A stretch of 40,824 nt of DNA from Bacillus sp. FJAT-22090 (GCF_007676755.1 NZ_VEBK01000023.1:1-40824), one strand, 5' to 3'; shown: positions 1 through 8,388, counted from the stretch's first letter. Numbers and translations are program-made. Notes: generated by a model not told the origin, from the letters alone.

Positions 1-303
1 ACAGCAGCTTCAACAAGTTGCCTAACCTTTTTCAAAATGTCCTTTACAAAGGGTACACTTTAAAAGTACCCTGTCTTTTAAAAATCAACATGTTTCAAAA
101 TTAAAATCATTTGCCTCCAATTTCTATAATAATTTTGATTAAAATAGTTAACATGATATCATCCCTCCTTTTCATTCTATTAATAGCTTTGTAGCTCTTT
201 CATTTTATACAAAATATTCATTAATGACTAATAATTTTAAAATATAATCAGCCTTCTTGCAATTACTTATTATTTATTACGTTATTATCATCTATCAACT
301 CGA
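1..303. other. Intergenic region at left edge
   Basis: No gene can be supported in these 303 bases. The first 25 bases contain a short in-frame run that ends in TAA (QQLQQVA then stop), which could be the last codons of an upstream plus-strand gene cut by the window edge, but nothing else supports this. A hairpin terminator follows. The rest is AT-rich DNA downstream of the minus-strand STAS gene. Confidence 0.5.
51..79 (+). terminator. Probable rho-independent terminator
   Basis: A 6-bp stem GGGTAC/GTACCC with a 9-base loop is followed by TGTCTTTT. The orientation fits the end of a plus-strand gene lying mostly outside the window. Confidence 0.45.
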
Positions 304-1119
304 TTATTTCACACTATCCACTGCTTGTTTAACACTCCCAAACGTACGGAAAGAGGTAAAGTCTATGCCTGCACGCACAACTTCCATTGAAAGATTAGGG
401 CGAATTCCAGTAAACATTACGTGGATCCCAAGCAGCTGAAGTACACTATTAAGTATAAAAACCTGTTCCGCTACTTCAGAATCTATAGTCAAGATACCAC
501 TAAAATCAATGATCAAATGCTCTATCGAACGATTCGGTATGGAAGGTACTACATCATTTATTATGTACTGAAAACGGTATGCATCAATGATACCGATTAA
601 AGGCAATACAAAAATGCCCTTTTGGATGGGTACAATTGGTGCAGACAATTCGTTTATCTCTTTTTGTCTTTCTTCCATTAGTGAATCTCGATATGCTTCA
701 TATGCGGAAATAGTTTCAATCATACTGATATCTATTAAATAGCTAATCCGATTATTTATTTTCATTATATCTTCAATTGATAATCCATGCTCTATCGAGA
801 TTTGTGTGATGTATTCTAAATACAGTAATCGATTTTTAGCAATAGGTTTAATTATCGTAGAAAATTGACTAAACATAGCTGCTTGTTGTTCACCAATTTG
901 TTTACTCCATTTGATTAGTTCGCGTGCAGCAGCTTCCTCTGTTTCCTCTAATGATTCTGCTAGAAGCACTAAAAATTCCATATTATGCTGAATCGACTTC
1001 TCCAACATCTCATCCGAAACTGGAAATTCTACGTTATTTATTGCCTTATGGGTAATATCTCTAGTTATTTTTTCCGCATGATCAATTAAATATTGGCCTA
1101 CTTTTAGTACGTCTTTCAT
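304..1119 (-). CDS. RsbR-type stressosome STAS protein
   Basis: A 271-residue protein whose N-terminal ~150 residues are helical, like the non-heme globin sensor domain of RsbR proteins. The C-terminal ~110 residues form a STAS domain (PIVPIQKGIFVLPLIGIID, then LIIDFSGILTIDSEVAEQVF, then GIHVMFTGIRP). In Bacillus the RsbR paralogues and RsbS form the cytoplasmic stressosome that releases RsbT and so activates sigma-B. At the two positions corresponding to the phosphorylated threonines of RsbRA this protein has Ala (LSAPIVPI) and Ser (TIDSEV), unlike its paralogue at 33.5 kb, which has Thr at both. It lies 16 bp downstream of ytxJ on the same strand and is probably co-transcribed. No rsbS or rsbT is adjacent. 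An RsbRD-like role is possible but not shown. Confidence 0.88.
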   Translation of the reverse strand: MKDVLKVGQYLIDHAEKITRDITHKAINNVEFPVSDEMLEKSIQHNMEFLVLLAESLEETEEAAARELIKWSKQIGEQQAAMFSQFSTIIKPIAKNRLLYLEYITQISIEHGLSIEDIMKINNRISYLIDISMIETISAYEAYRDSLMEERQKEINELSAPIVPIQKGIFVLPLIGIIDAYRFQYIINDVVPSIPNRSIEHLIIDFSGILTIDSEVAEQVFILNSVLQLLGIHVMFTGIRPNLSMEVVRAGIDFTSFRTFGSVKQAVDSVK

Positions 1120-1135
1120 CTAAACTCACCGTCCT

Positions 1136-1468
1136 CTATAAAGATATAAGCGCTTTTGTCAATTCTTTTTTAGTAATCTTCCAATGAGAAGCACTCCAAA
1201 CAGCTTCCCCATCTGCTATTAATAGTACTTGTGGCGACTCATGACGTACCCCTAAATCACTTTCTATCTCATTAGATACCGTACGATTCTCAATCACTTT
1301 CACTAAGTAAGTTTCCACAGGTGAATCAAACGAAGTAAACTCTTTATAAGCATGTGCGCTCACTGGACAAGTCGTACTATGCTTAAATACTAAAACCGCT
1401 TTCTTTTTAGTCTGTTCCCAAATATCTTTCCATTGATCTATCAAAACTATCTCTGTATGTTTTATCAT
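1136..1468 (-). CDS. ytxJ: Bacillithiol-system redox protein YtxJ (BrxC)
   Basis: A 110-residue monothiol thioredoxin-fold protein. The motif TCPVS at residues 32-36 (Cys34) matches the TCPxS active site of the YtxJ/BrxC family, which removes bacillithiol from oxidised proteins in the Firmicutes cytoplasm. Length is normal for the family. The ATG follows GAAGGG by about 9 bases. A sigma-A-like promoter lies upstream at 1508-1536, and the RsbR-like gene follows after 16 bp, so redox repair and stress-sensor genes appear to share a transcript here. Confidence 0.9.
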   Translation of the reverse strand: MIKHTEIVLIDQWKDIWEQTKKKAVLVFKHSTTCPVSAHAYKEFTSFDSPVETYLVKVIENRTVSNEIESDLGVRHESPQVLLIADGEAVWSASHWKITKKELTKALISL

Positions 1469-1507
1469 CTAAATCATCCCTTCTAATCGTTTCCATCGAA
1501 GTCTTTT

Positions 1508-1536
1508 ATACTATTATACAAGATTTCAACCGTCAA
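1508..1536 (-). promoter_or_regulatory. Sigma-A-type promoter for ytxJ-STAS unit
   Basis: On the minus strand TTGACG (1536-1531) and TAGTAT (1513-1508) are separated by exactly 17 bases, about 40 bases before the ytxJ start. Confidence 0.5.
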
Positions 1537-1615
1537 ACCTCCTTTTTATTAAAAAAATGCCTACCTTCAAAACTCCTATACTCCTCAATATTAATTTACT
1601 ATCACTCTTGCTTTT

Positions 1616-1641
1616 GTTTAATATGAATACTTTTAGGTTAT
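1616..1641 (+). promoter_or_regulatory. Possible sigma-B promoter for yusW-like gene
   Basis: GTTTAA, 14 bases, then GGTTAT: one mismatch from the sigma-B consensus GTTTAA-N12-15-GGGTAT. It lies 42 bases before the chosen start codon, with room for a short leader. Confidence 0.4.
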
Positions 1642-1682
1642 TTACTATATATATACCCAATCATCTTGAGAGGAGCATGGAC

Positions 1683-2180
1683 ATGCAAGCAAAAAAACAT
1701 TTTTTACTTACATCAGCTTTATGTACATCTGTACTTCTTCTTGGGGCTTGCGGAAATAATAATGATGAGCCTGAGGAAAACGGACCTAATGGGACAGCAT
1801 TCGAGAAAGAACAAGAGAAGACAGTTGACGAATCCATAACACAAGAAAATCCAGATAACGATTTTGGCTTCCGTTATTTCAATCTAAATATTAATATTCC
1901 TGACAATAAAGATGCCATACTAGCGGAATACTATGGAAACTCATCAAGAGCTGAAGCACTTTACAAAAATATGCGTGCTGCAGCCGACGTACAAGGAGAT
2001 GCGGCATTTACATTATTAGAACAAGTTTTTACGGATTTACATTTAACACAGGACATGACCAAAGAAGAAGTGATTGAGAGAGTAGCCATGGCTTTTGATG
2101 CGACGGATTATACAAAATTTGAGCTTGAAATTGAATACGAAGATGGCGAAACGATCACCTACTCAGACAGCGACAAATAA
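1683..2180 (+). CDS. YusW-like lipoprotein
   Basis: A 165-residue lipoprotein. The signal peptide ends in a lipobox (LLLGAC) with an acidic, Asn-rich linker after it, so the mature protein should be anchored outside the membrane. The C-terminal ~105 residues (from FRYFNLNINIP to the end) resemble the YusW-like domain of Bacillus, whose function is unknown. I chose the ATG at 1683 because AGAGGAG is 7 bases upstream. The ATG at 1677 is too close to that site, and a longer frame reaching back to 1557 has no ribosome site. A decayed partial copy lies directly downstream, and a sigma-B-like promoter precedes it. Confidence 0.75.
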   Translation: MQAKKHFLLTSALCTSVLLLGACGNNNDEPEENGPNGTAFEKEQEKTVDESITQENPDNDFGFRYFNLNINIPDNKDAILAEYYGNSSRAEALYKNMRAAADVQGDAAFTLLEQVFTDLHLTQDMTKEEVIERVAMAFDATDYTKFELEIEYEDGETITYSDSDK

Positions 2181-2204
2181 CGGATACCAAGTCGGAAAGA
2201 CAGC

Positions 2205-2310
2205 AATGACTTCGTTATAGCAGATTACCTTGCCGATTCAACGGTACGGAAGCTATCTATAAAAATATTCAAGCTAACACAAATTTACAAGGAGATGCTG
2301 ACTACCCTAT
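2205..2310 (+). pseudogene. Decayed remnant of a second yusW-like gene
   Basis: Two reading frames together restore similarity to the intact gene upstream. 2205-2240 reads NDFVIADYLADS, compared with NKDAILAEYYGNS. After a one-base shift, 2243-2302 reads GTEAIYKNIQANTNLQGDAD, compared with RAEALYKNMRAAADVQGDAA. There is no start codon or ribosome site. This is what remains of a tandem copy after deletion and a frameshift. Confidence 0.7.
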
Positions 2311-2313
2311 AAT

Positions 2314-2352
2314 AAAAAGCCAAGTCGGAATCCAACACCGACTTGGCTTTTC
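2314..2352. terminator. Bidirectional terminator
   Basis: A 14-bp perfect stem, AAAAGCCAAGTCGG/CCGACTTGGCTTTT, with a 9-base loop. It has T-runs in both orientations and serves the yusW-like gene from the left and yuiD from the right. Its 5' arm (CCAAGTCGGAA) occurs again at 2187-2197, just after the intact yusW-like stop. Confidence 0.85.
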
Positions 2353-2360
2353 TTATAAAC

Positions 2361-2825
2361 TTAATCCTCTAGCTTCGCACATACAATTCCAAATATAGTT
2401 CCTAAAATTGCACCAGCCATTACTTCCACTGGTTGATGTCCAAGCAATTCATTTAATTCTTCTTCTCGTTTTACATATTCAAAACTTGGAAAATCACCCG
2501 ATAATGTAATCACTTTGTCTTCCAAATCATTTACAAGCTGTGCAATCTCTCCAGTATGTCTTCTAATTCCTTGTGCATCGTACATAACGATTGCACCAAA
2601 TACTACCGCAATTGCAGTTTCAGTATGTCTTGCTCCTTTATTGGCAGCTACATAAGATGCAAGGGCAGCCACTCCTGCCGAATGCGAACTAGGCATCCCA
2701 CCTGTTGTGAAAGCTTGTTTAAAATCCCATTTTCCCGTTAATTTTCTATTCGTAAATAGTTTTAAACCTTGCGCTAGACCAATTGCAGATAACGCAGTGA
2801 TAATTCCCCGGTTCATCTTTGTCAT
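2361..2825 (-). CDS. yuiD: Divergent PAP2-family membrane protein YuiD
   Basis: A 154-residue integral membrane protein of the DUF212 (divergent PAP2) family. The stretch TGGMPSSHSAGVAALA (around residues 41-57) is the family's phosphatase-like signature, and several hydrophobic helices follow. Length matches B. subtilis YuiD. Biochemical function is unknown; acid-phosphatase-like activity is only inferred from the motif. The start ATG has GGAGG 6 bases upstream. Confidence 0.9.
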   Translation of the reverse strand: MTKMNRGIITALSAIGLAQGLKLFTNRKLTGKWDFKQAFTTGGMPSSHSAGVAALASYVAANKGARHTETAIAVVFGAIVMYDAQGIRRHTGEIAQLVNDLEDKVITLSGDFPSFEYVKREEELNELLGHQPVEVMAGAILGTIFGIVCAKLED

Positions 2826-2963
2826 TGTATTCCTCCAACTTGTTGGTATCTTACTTTTACACTTCCCAACTTAGGCGGAAATAATCGTGAAAGTATATTT
2901 TTATTCGTCCATACGTATAATTAAATACCAATTTCTACATAATAGAATTATTAAAGGAGTTAT

Positions 2964-3317
2964 ATGACAATTGAAAGGAATTTATTATTAGTGAAAGAAA
3001 AATTGTACGACACCCCTTATAATAAACCGCTCATTTATGCATCCTTATTATTATTACTAGCTATTTTTGATTCCCTATTTACCGATTATGGTATTAGAAA
3101 TGGACATATCTCTGAGGCAAATCCCATAATGCGCTTTATATATGAACGTAATATTTACTCTTTTTACTTGATTAAAATTATTCTTCCTCTTCTATTTATG
3201 TATGTTATTGCACAATTTAAACCAAAAAAATATTTACAAATACTAATTGGTGCAACCCTTTTGCTCTACACTTTCGTTTTATTTCAGCATCTTTTTTGGA
3301 TCTCATTATTAATATAA
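2964..3317 (+). CDS. DUF5658-like small membrane protein
   Basis: A 117-residue protein with about three transmembrane segments. The first helix carries a DSLFTDYGI stretch followed by the ANPIM motif, typical of DUF5658 proteins. Function unknown. AAGGAG stands just before the ATG. It is divergent from yuiD and convergent with the M23 peptidase, with a short hairpin between. Confidence 0.75.
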   Translation: MTIERNLLLVKEKLYDTPYNKPLIYASLLLLLAIFDSLFTDYGIRNGHISEANPIMRFIYERNIYSFYLIKIILPLLFMYVIAQFKPKKYLQILIGATLLLYTFVLFQHLFWISLLI

Positions 3318-3345
3318 AATCCAGCAACTTGGAAGCTGCTGGATT
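3318..3345. terminator. Terminator hairpin between convergent genes
   Basis: AATCCAGCA/TGCTGGATT, a 9-bp stem with a 10-base loop. It starts right after the DUF5658 stop and lies 5 bases from the M23 stop. The U-tract is better on the minus strand. Confidence 0.6.
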
Positions 3346-3349
3346 AAAT

Positions 3350-4345
3350 CTATTTGTTTTTCTTGCTTTTTTCTTCTTGTTCCCATCGTTTTAAGGAAGG
3401 AAAAGGATCATATGCCCATTCTACTCGTCCATTGTATTTATACATGCCGTAATGTAAGTGAGGAGGGAATTTTCCAGATGTTCCTTCCTTCCCATACCCC
3501 GAGCTTCCAACATAGCCAATAACATCACCCGGAGCCAGTATATCTCCTTCTTTAATCCCCTTTTCATAACCAGATAAATGGGCATAATAGTGATACGTAT
3601 TATTTACATCCCTAATACCGACACGCCAGCCACCATAGTCATTCCAGCCCATTGTTTCGACTTTTCCGAAAGTCGTGGATTTTACTGGAACACTGTACGA
3701 AGCAAACAAATCCGTTCCCTCGTGCATTCGTCTGCCGCCCCAGCCTCTGGAATCCCCCCATGTGCTTCGATAGCTATAATTATGTTGAATCGCAAGAGGA
3801 AATGCACGATCATCTAAATCTAACGTTTCAAACTGTTTATAAATCTCTACATTTGTCATAATTTGTTTGACGGTTTCATCGCGTTGATAATATTCCTTTA
3901 ATGCCGTTTCAAAATCTTTCTCAGAAACCCCAAACTGATTTAAATATCCTGTTAACGTAGTCATCACATCATCGTCATTTTGCCTATCCGCTATACCATC
4001 TTGATTTCCATCCAATCCATGTCCATTAAAAAAGGCAATCGAAGTTAAGTTCGTATCATCAGGCAAAGGATTCAGTAAGCCTGTCCAATAATCATCTGAA
4101 AATTGAATAGCAACCACACCATCTCGCTTCGGAATATCATTGCGAACTTCTTGGATATTCCGTTCAAATTGATCGATGGCAGCCAAGTAATACCAAGGCA
4201 ATATATCGCTTGAATATTTAATATAGTAGTCCATACGCTTTGCTAAAACTTCCTTCCTCGATTGGTTTTCCGCTGCCAAAACAGTCGAAGAAAAACTGAA
4301 GACAAAAACACATACAAAAAATGAAAGTTTAGTCCAGCTAATCAA
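3350..4345 (-). CDS. lytH: LytH-like M23 family peptidase
   Basis: A 331-residue secreted peptidase with an N-terminal signal peptide (to about residue 24). The ~180-residue middle region carries the WYYLAAIDQFERN stretch known from LytH/YunA, and the C-terminal M23 (LytM-type) domain has the zinc ligands H208-x3-D212 and H298 of HLH, with H256 nearby. B. subtilis LytH is a sporulation L-Ala-D-Glu endopeptidase that trims cortex peptidoglycan; the close pattern match and similar length suggest the same role. Residues 112-125 (DGNQDGIADRQNDD) resemble a calcium-binding loop. The start is TTG with AAGGAGG about 10 bases upstream. I did not find a convincing sigma-K promoter. Confidence 0.8.
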   Translation of the reverse strand: MISWTKLSFFVCVFVFSFSSTVLAAENQSRKEVLAKRMDYYIKYSSDILPWYYLAAIDQFERNIQEVRNDIPKRDGVVAIQFSDDYWTGLLNPLPDDTNLTSIAFFNGHGLDGNQDGIADRQNDDDVMTTLTGYLNQFGVSEKDFETALKEYYQRDETVKQIMTNVEIYKQFETLDLDDRAFPLAIQHNYSYRSTWGDSRGWGGRRMHEGTDLFASYSVPVKSTTFGKVETMGWNDYGGWRVGIRDVNNTYHYYAHLSGYEKGIKEGDILAPGDVIGYVGSSGYGKEGTSGKFPPHLHYGMYKYNGRVEWAYDPFPSLKRWEQEEKSKKNK

Positions 4346-4493
4346 AATCTACCTACCTCCTTTTTCTATATGGAATAGCTTTCCCTCTAAAAGACATTTC
4401 ATGAATGAATAAAACGAGTATTTTTAACAAATAATGTATTAGGGCAATCACTATCTTTGGGAGAAATTATTCTCTCCACAAAAGTAACTAAAA

Positions 4494-4518
4494 AAACGAC
4501 CGTCAAAAACAGTCGTTT
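4494..4518 (-). terminator. Terminator of glutamine amidotransferase-like gene
   Basis: A stem of AAACGAC/GTCGTTT is followed on the minus strand by seven T. It overlaps the stop codon of the gene at 4517-5212. Confidence 0.75.
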
Positions 4519-5212
4519 AACAAGCATCGATAAAACTTTTAAAAATTTCAATTGAAATCATATCATCTTTTTGTAGCAAGCTCTCTGGATGCCATTGTAT
4601 TCCCATAATAAATAAATGATTTTTACTTTCAAATGCCTCTATAATCCCATCACTCGCAAGTCCACTTACCATAAATCCATTTGGAATTTTGCGCACTGCC
4701 TGATGGTGAAAACTATTCACCTTGAATTTTTCCACCCCAGCAATATTTTGTAAAATGGAACCCTCCATTACATGGACAAAATGAGATGCATGCCAATTTG
4801 GTGCTAGCTGATCATGTTGCAAAAGCTGCTCTGTGGATTGCCTATAAATGTCTTGATACATATCTCCACCAGCAGCGATACTTAAAATTTGAGCACCTCT
4901 ACAAATTCCTAGAACCGGCTTATTCTTCTCCAACATTTTTTTCACAAGCTCGATCTCAAAGATATCGCGCTCAGGAACAATTCTTCCTAAATGTGTATGA
5001 GGTTCCTCCCCAAATAAAGTCGGATCAATATCTCCACCACCGGTCAGAAGAAGTCCATCAATCATCTCAACAATCGAATCGATTATATCCTCCTCTAAAT
5101 TAGGTAGAACGATGGGAATCCCTCCAAACCTTGCAACTGCATGAATATTATCCGTTGATACCGAAAGTACCTTCTCCATCAAATTCGACGAAACACCAAT
5201 GACTGGTTTCAT
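4517..5212 (-). CDS. Gamma-glutamyl-gamma-aminobutyrate hydrolase family protein
   Basis: A 231-residue class-I glutamine amidotransferase-like hydrolase (peptidase C26, PuuD type). The nucleophile elbow GICRGAQ holds Cys104, and the catalytic His208 and Glu210 are in QWHPES. The LLLTGGGDIDP motif is also typical. Family members cleave gamma-glutamyl amides in the cytoplasm, for example in putrescine breakdown. It stands alone between terminators with no polyamine genes nearby, so the true substrate is open. GGAGGG lies before the ATG. Confidence 0.88.
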   Translation of the reverse strand: MKPVIGVSSNLMEKVLSVSTDNIHAVARFGGIPIVLPNLEEDIIDSIVEMIDGLLLTGGGDIDPTLFGEEPHTHLGRIVPERDIFEIELVKKMLEKNKPVLGICRGAQILSIAAGGDMYQDIYRQSTEQLLQHDQLAPNWHASHFVHVMEGSILQNIAGVEKFKVNSFHHQAVRKIPNGFMVSGLASDGIIEAFESKNHLFIMGIQWHPESLLQKDDMISIEIFKSFIDAC

Positions 5213-5306
5213 ACAAATCCCTCCAAACCCTTTCCTCCATCATACTCTAAAACCCTTTAGTAAAGTACAACCATCTTACTAAACCGACCAAATTATGTAA
5301 CACAAA

Positions 5307-5350
5307 AAAGCCAAGAACTGGTTGGTTTTTTCATCCATGTTCTTGGCTTT
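5307..5350 (-). terminator. Terminator downstream of ykuV
   Basis: A 12-bp stem AAAGCCAAGAAC/GTTCTTGGCTTT with a 20-base loop, followed on the minus strand by a T-run. Confidence 0.75.
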
Positions 5351-5367
5351 ATCTCTTACCAATTTAT

Positions 5368-5820
5368 TTATGCATTGCGCATTTCATCTAGTACTCGGTT
5401 TACACGTTTTTCCAACATTTTCATGCCGCTTCCGCCCGCTTGGAAATGTCGTAGCTGGCCATCTTTGTCGAATACGTAGTAAGCTGGGACGTATTGGTTT
5501 TCAAATGCGTCCGTTAGCTTCATTTCGCTATCTACAAAGATAGGTTGTGTAATATCATGTTCTGCAGCTACTTTTTTGATTTCCTCTAGGTCCACATCTT
5601 TTTCTGAACGTGGCATATGAACAGCGATAACATTCAATTCATCTTTATACTGATCACGGAAGTCGTTCACATTTGGCATAGCTTCTTTACATAATCCACA
5701 GCTAATTGACCAAAAGTGGATTAAAGTTGGTTTTTCTCCAACTAATTCACTAGTAGAGACTTCTCCATTTAACCATGCAGTAGCTCCTGTTAATTCAGGC
5801 ATTGGTGTACGTAATTTCAT
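5368..5820 (-). CDS. ykuV: Thiol-disulfide oxidoreductase YkuV
   Basis: A 150-residue TlpA/ResA-like thioredoxin-fold protein. The redox motif is C41-G-L-C44 in FWSISCGLCKEAMP. Flanking stretches (MPRSEKDVD, FQAGGSGMKMLEKRVNRVL) match B. subtilis YkuV. There is no signal peptide, so it should act in the cytoplasm, unlike ResA or TlpA. It lies downstream of the peroxiredoxin gene ykuU on the same strand, as in B. subtilis, which suggests that it reduces YkuU or related substrates. GGAGG precedes the ATG. Confidence 0.92.
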   Translation of the reverse strand: MKLRTPMPELTGATAWLNGEVSTSELVGEKPTLIHFWSISCGLCKEAMPNVNDFRDQYKDELNVIAVHMPRSEKDVDLEEIKKVAAEHDITQPIFVDSEMKLTDAFENQYVPAYYVFDKDGQLRHFQAGGSGMKMLEKRVNRVLDEMRNA

Positions 5821-5850
5821 TTGAGGTTCCTCCTTCTACACATGTAAAAA

Positions 5851-5887
5851 GTTCTCCATGAACGATTCGATACATGGAGAACCATTT
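5851..5887. terminator. Hairpin between ykuU and ykuV
   Basis: A 10-bp perfect stem GTTCTCCATG/CATGGAGAAC with a 12-base loop. On the minus strand it is followed by TTTTT and on the plus strand by CATTTTTT. Lying between ykuU and ykuV, it probably attenuates read-through and so lowers ykuV relative to ykuU. Confidence 0.7.
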
Positions 5888-5914
5888 TTTATTCATATCA
5901 GATTTGCCTTGGGC

Positions 5915-6457
5915 TTAAAGTGTTTTTTGACCTGGACGCCAGTTTGCCGGGCAAAGACCGCCCGTTTGTAATGCTTGAAGCACGCGAAGTGTTTCATCTA
6001 CGTCACGACCGATGTTGTTATGGAATACTGTTTGGTATTGCATTTCACCTTCTGGATTGATGATGAATAATCCGCGAAGAGCGATACCTTCTTCTTCTAT
6101 TAACACACCATAATCACGAGCGACTGCGTGGTTCGTATCTGCTGCTAGTGGGTATTTTAATTCCCCTAAACCATTGTCCTCACGTGCTGTGTTGATCCAT
6201 GCTAAATGCGTGTGAATAGTGTCAGTAGAGACCCCAATAACTTCCGCATCTAGATCTTCGAACTCGTCGTAACGATCAGACATCGCTGTGATTTCAGTTG
6301 GACATACAAAAGTGAAATCCATTGGATAGAAAAATAATACTGTCCATTTATCTTCTTTCATAATATCTTCTAAGTTTACTTTACCGAAAGACTTATCTGC
6401 TAATACTGCATCCATCGTAAATCGTGGTGCTTGCTTGCCTACCATACGTTCTGCCAT
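5915..6457 (-). CDS. ykuU: 2-Cys peroxiredoxin YkuU
   Basis: A 180-residue typical 2-Cys peroxiredoxin (AhpC/TSA family). The peroxidatic Cys52 lies in FTFVCPTE and the resolving Cys169 in GGLCPANWRPGQ near the C terminus. It reduces peroxides in the cytoplasm; the resolving partner could be YkuV, encoded next. Length and order match the B. subtilis ykuU-ykuV pair. GGAGGG lies about 9 bases before the ATG. Confidence 0.93.
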   Translation of the reverse strand: MAERMVGKQAPRFTMDAVLADKSFGKVNLEDIMKEDKWTVLFFYPMDFTFVCPTEITAMSDRYDEFEDLDAEVIGVSTDTIHTHLAWINTAREDNGLGELKYPLAADTNHAVARDYGVLIEEEGIALRGLFIINPEGEMQYQTVFHNNIGRDVDETLRVLQALQTGGLCPANWRPGQKTL

Positions 6458-6606
6458 GTAATAAAACCCTCCAAATACTTATTTATATTAATTGCTCACG
6501 TTTTCAAGAATACCAAAACTGCCATTACAAATCAATTTTCCACACTCGTATATTGTCGAAAAATACAGTTACTTGTCGTTTTTGTGTCGAATCAAAAGAG
6601 AAAAAT

Positions 6607-6642
6607 GTTATTCCCCAAGGATATTCATCCAAGTGGAATAAC
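6607..6642 (-). terminator. Terminator of the gluconate dehydrogenase-like operon
   Basis: GTTATTCC/GGAATAAC stem, followed on the minus strand by ATTTTTC. It lies 13 bases after the stop of the GMC oxidoreductase. Confidence 0.7.
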
Positions 6643-6654
6643 ATCTTTTACCCA

Positions 6655-8367
6655 TTAAACAAGCGATCCGCCTGTTTTACTGTATTTTAGAATCGCTTCT
6701 GAACATTTATAAGCTAGAGCCCCGACTGTTGCTGTCGGATTATAGCCACCGTTATGCGCAAAGTTTCCTGCCCCTACTACAAATAGGTTTTCCGCATCCC
6801 AATGCTGCAAGAACGGATTTACAACGCTATTATCAGGACTTGCACCCATAATGGTTCCACCAGTATTATGAGTAGTTTGATAACCAACAATATCATAGTC
6901 GGTAATCGGGTTTTTACCTTCCACTGTTTTGGCACCCATTTCCTTCATGATATTTTCCGTTACTCCCGTTATATATTTATGCAAAGCTCTATCTTGATCG
7001 GTAAAATTATAAGTCATTTGAAGAAGGGGAATTCCATATGCATCTTTATAATTACTATCTAAAGAAAGGAAATTTTCTTTATGTGGCATTGACGCCCCTT
7101 GTGTCCCTACAGCTAAGGTGCGAGTAAAATTATAAATAGAGTTCTTTTTAAATTCTGCTCCCCATGTAGGTGTATCACGAGGTATTGGATTTGTTTCAAT
7201 CGGTCTAGATCCTGTTTGTGTAATCGAAATACTTCCACCATGAATAAAATCTAAATCACTATGATCAAAATTATCTCCATTAAAATCATCGATTGTCATA
7301 CCTAGCGCCCCTGCACCCATAAACGTATTCATCTGATCATCAAAATAACCGACCGAGCCTGGAAGGATTTGATAGCAATAGTTTTTACCTAATGTTCCTT
7401 TCCCTGTAGCAGGGTCATACTGTTCACCTATTTTAGATACCATTAAGAGTTTAGCGTTATTCATCACATAACTCGTTAATACAACCACTTCGGCAGGTTG
7501 GATAAATTCCTCACCCGATAATGTATCTAAATATTTTACACCTGTAACTTTATTACCGTTTTTAATAACTTCTACTACATTTGCTCGGAAACGCATCTCA
7601 AAGTTTCCAGTCTTCTCTGCTGTTGGTATTACCGTTATTTCAGGAGAACTCTTTGCACCATATTCACAACCGAATCGCTCACAGAAACCACAATATTGAC
7701 AAGCATTTATCGTTGCACCATCCGGATTAGTATATGGTTCTGATAAATTTGCGGAAGGTAACATGAAAGGGTTATAGCCTAGTTTTTTTGTTGCACTTTC
7801 AAATTTCTTTAAGATCGGTGTCTTTTTCATCGGCGGCGTTGGATATGCTTGTGCTCGTTTTCCCCAAAAAGGATTTGTATCATCGCCGGAAATACCGAGT
7901 GTTTGTTCATATTTATAAAAATAAGGTTCTAACTCATCGTAAGTAACTCCCCAATCCTGGAGCAAATAATCTTTCGATAATTTATTGGGCCCATACTTTT
8001 CATCTGTCATCGTTTTAATTTGAAAATCATACGGCAGGAATCTCCATGAATGACCGTTCCAGTGTGTTCCCGAACCACCAAGTCCTTCACCTAGCAAAAA
8101 AGAGCTTAACTGGCGCATAGGTAAAGCAGGCATTTTACGATTATTTCGAATCGTGATTGTCTCTTTCGATAAGTTTTGCATTAGTTCGTATCGAACAGCA
8201 TATCGATATTCGTCATGAATTTTCAAATAGTCCTCTGTATTTCGAGCTTCCCCTCTTTCCAGACCGACAACCTTCAATCCTGCTTTTGAACATTCAGCAG
8301 CAATTATACCACCCGTCCATCCTAATCCAACTGTCACAACATCTACTTTTGGTAATGTAGTAGCCAT
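6655..8367 (-). CDS. GMC oxidoreductase, gluconate 2-dehydrogenase-like flavoprotein subunit
   Basis: A 570-residue FAD-dependent dehydrogenase of the gluconate/fructose/sorbitol dehydrogenase type. The N terminus has the dinucleotide fold (VTVGLGWTGG, residues 11-20) and the C terminus the GMC block with THNTGGT and NPTATVGALA. A cluster C223-x2-C226-x2-C229-x4-C234 could hold an iron-sulfur centre, as in related FAD glucose dehydrogenases. It has no signal peptide of its own. It lies 21 bp after the Tat-signal small subunit, so it is probably exported folded with that partner. No cytochrome c subunit follows. Substrate specificity cannot be read from the sequence. Confidence 0.88.
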   Translation of the reverse strand: MATTLPKVDVVTVGLGWTGGIIAAECSKAGLKVVGLERGEARNTEDYLKIHDEYRYAVRYELMQNLSKETITIRNNRKMPALPMRQLSSFLLGEGLGGSGTHWNGHSWRFLPYDFQIKTMTDEKYGPNKLSKDYLLQDWGVTYDELEPYFYKYEQTLGISGDDTNPFWGKRAQAYPTPPMKKTPILKKFESATKKLGYNPFMLPSANLSEPYTNPDGATINACQYCGFCERFGCEYGAKSSPEITVIPTAEKTGNFEMRFRANVVEVIKNGNKVTGVKYLDTLSGEEFIQPAEVVVLTSYVMNNAKLLMVSKIGEQYDPATGKGTLGKNYCYQILPGSVGYFDDQMNTFMGAGALGMTIDDFNGDNFDHSDLDFIHGGSISITQTGSRPIETNPIPRDTPTWGAEFKKNSIYNFTRTLAVGTQGASMPHKENFLSLDSNYKDAYGIPLLQMTYNFTDQDRALHKYITGVTENIMKEMGAKTVEGKNPITDYDIVGYQTTHNTGGTIMGASPDNSVVNPFLQHWDAENLFVVGAGNFAHNGGYNPTATVGALAYKCSEAILKYSKTGGSLV

Positions 8368-8388
8368 TCGTAGTACCCCTTTCTCCTC

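Noticed and set aside
1-25. Tail of an upstream protein-coding gene
   Set aside because: Seven codons before a stop are too few to support a call, although the terminator at 51 makes it possible.
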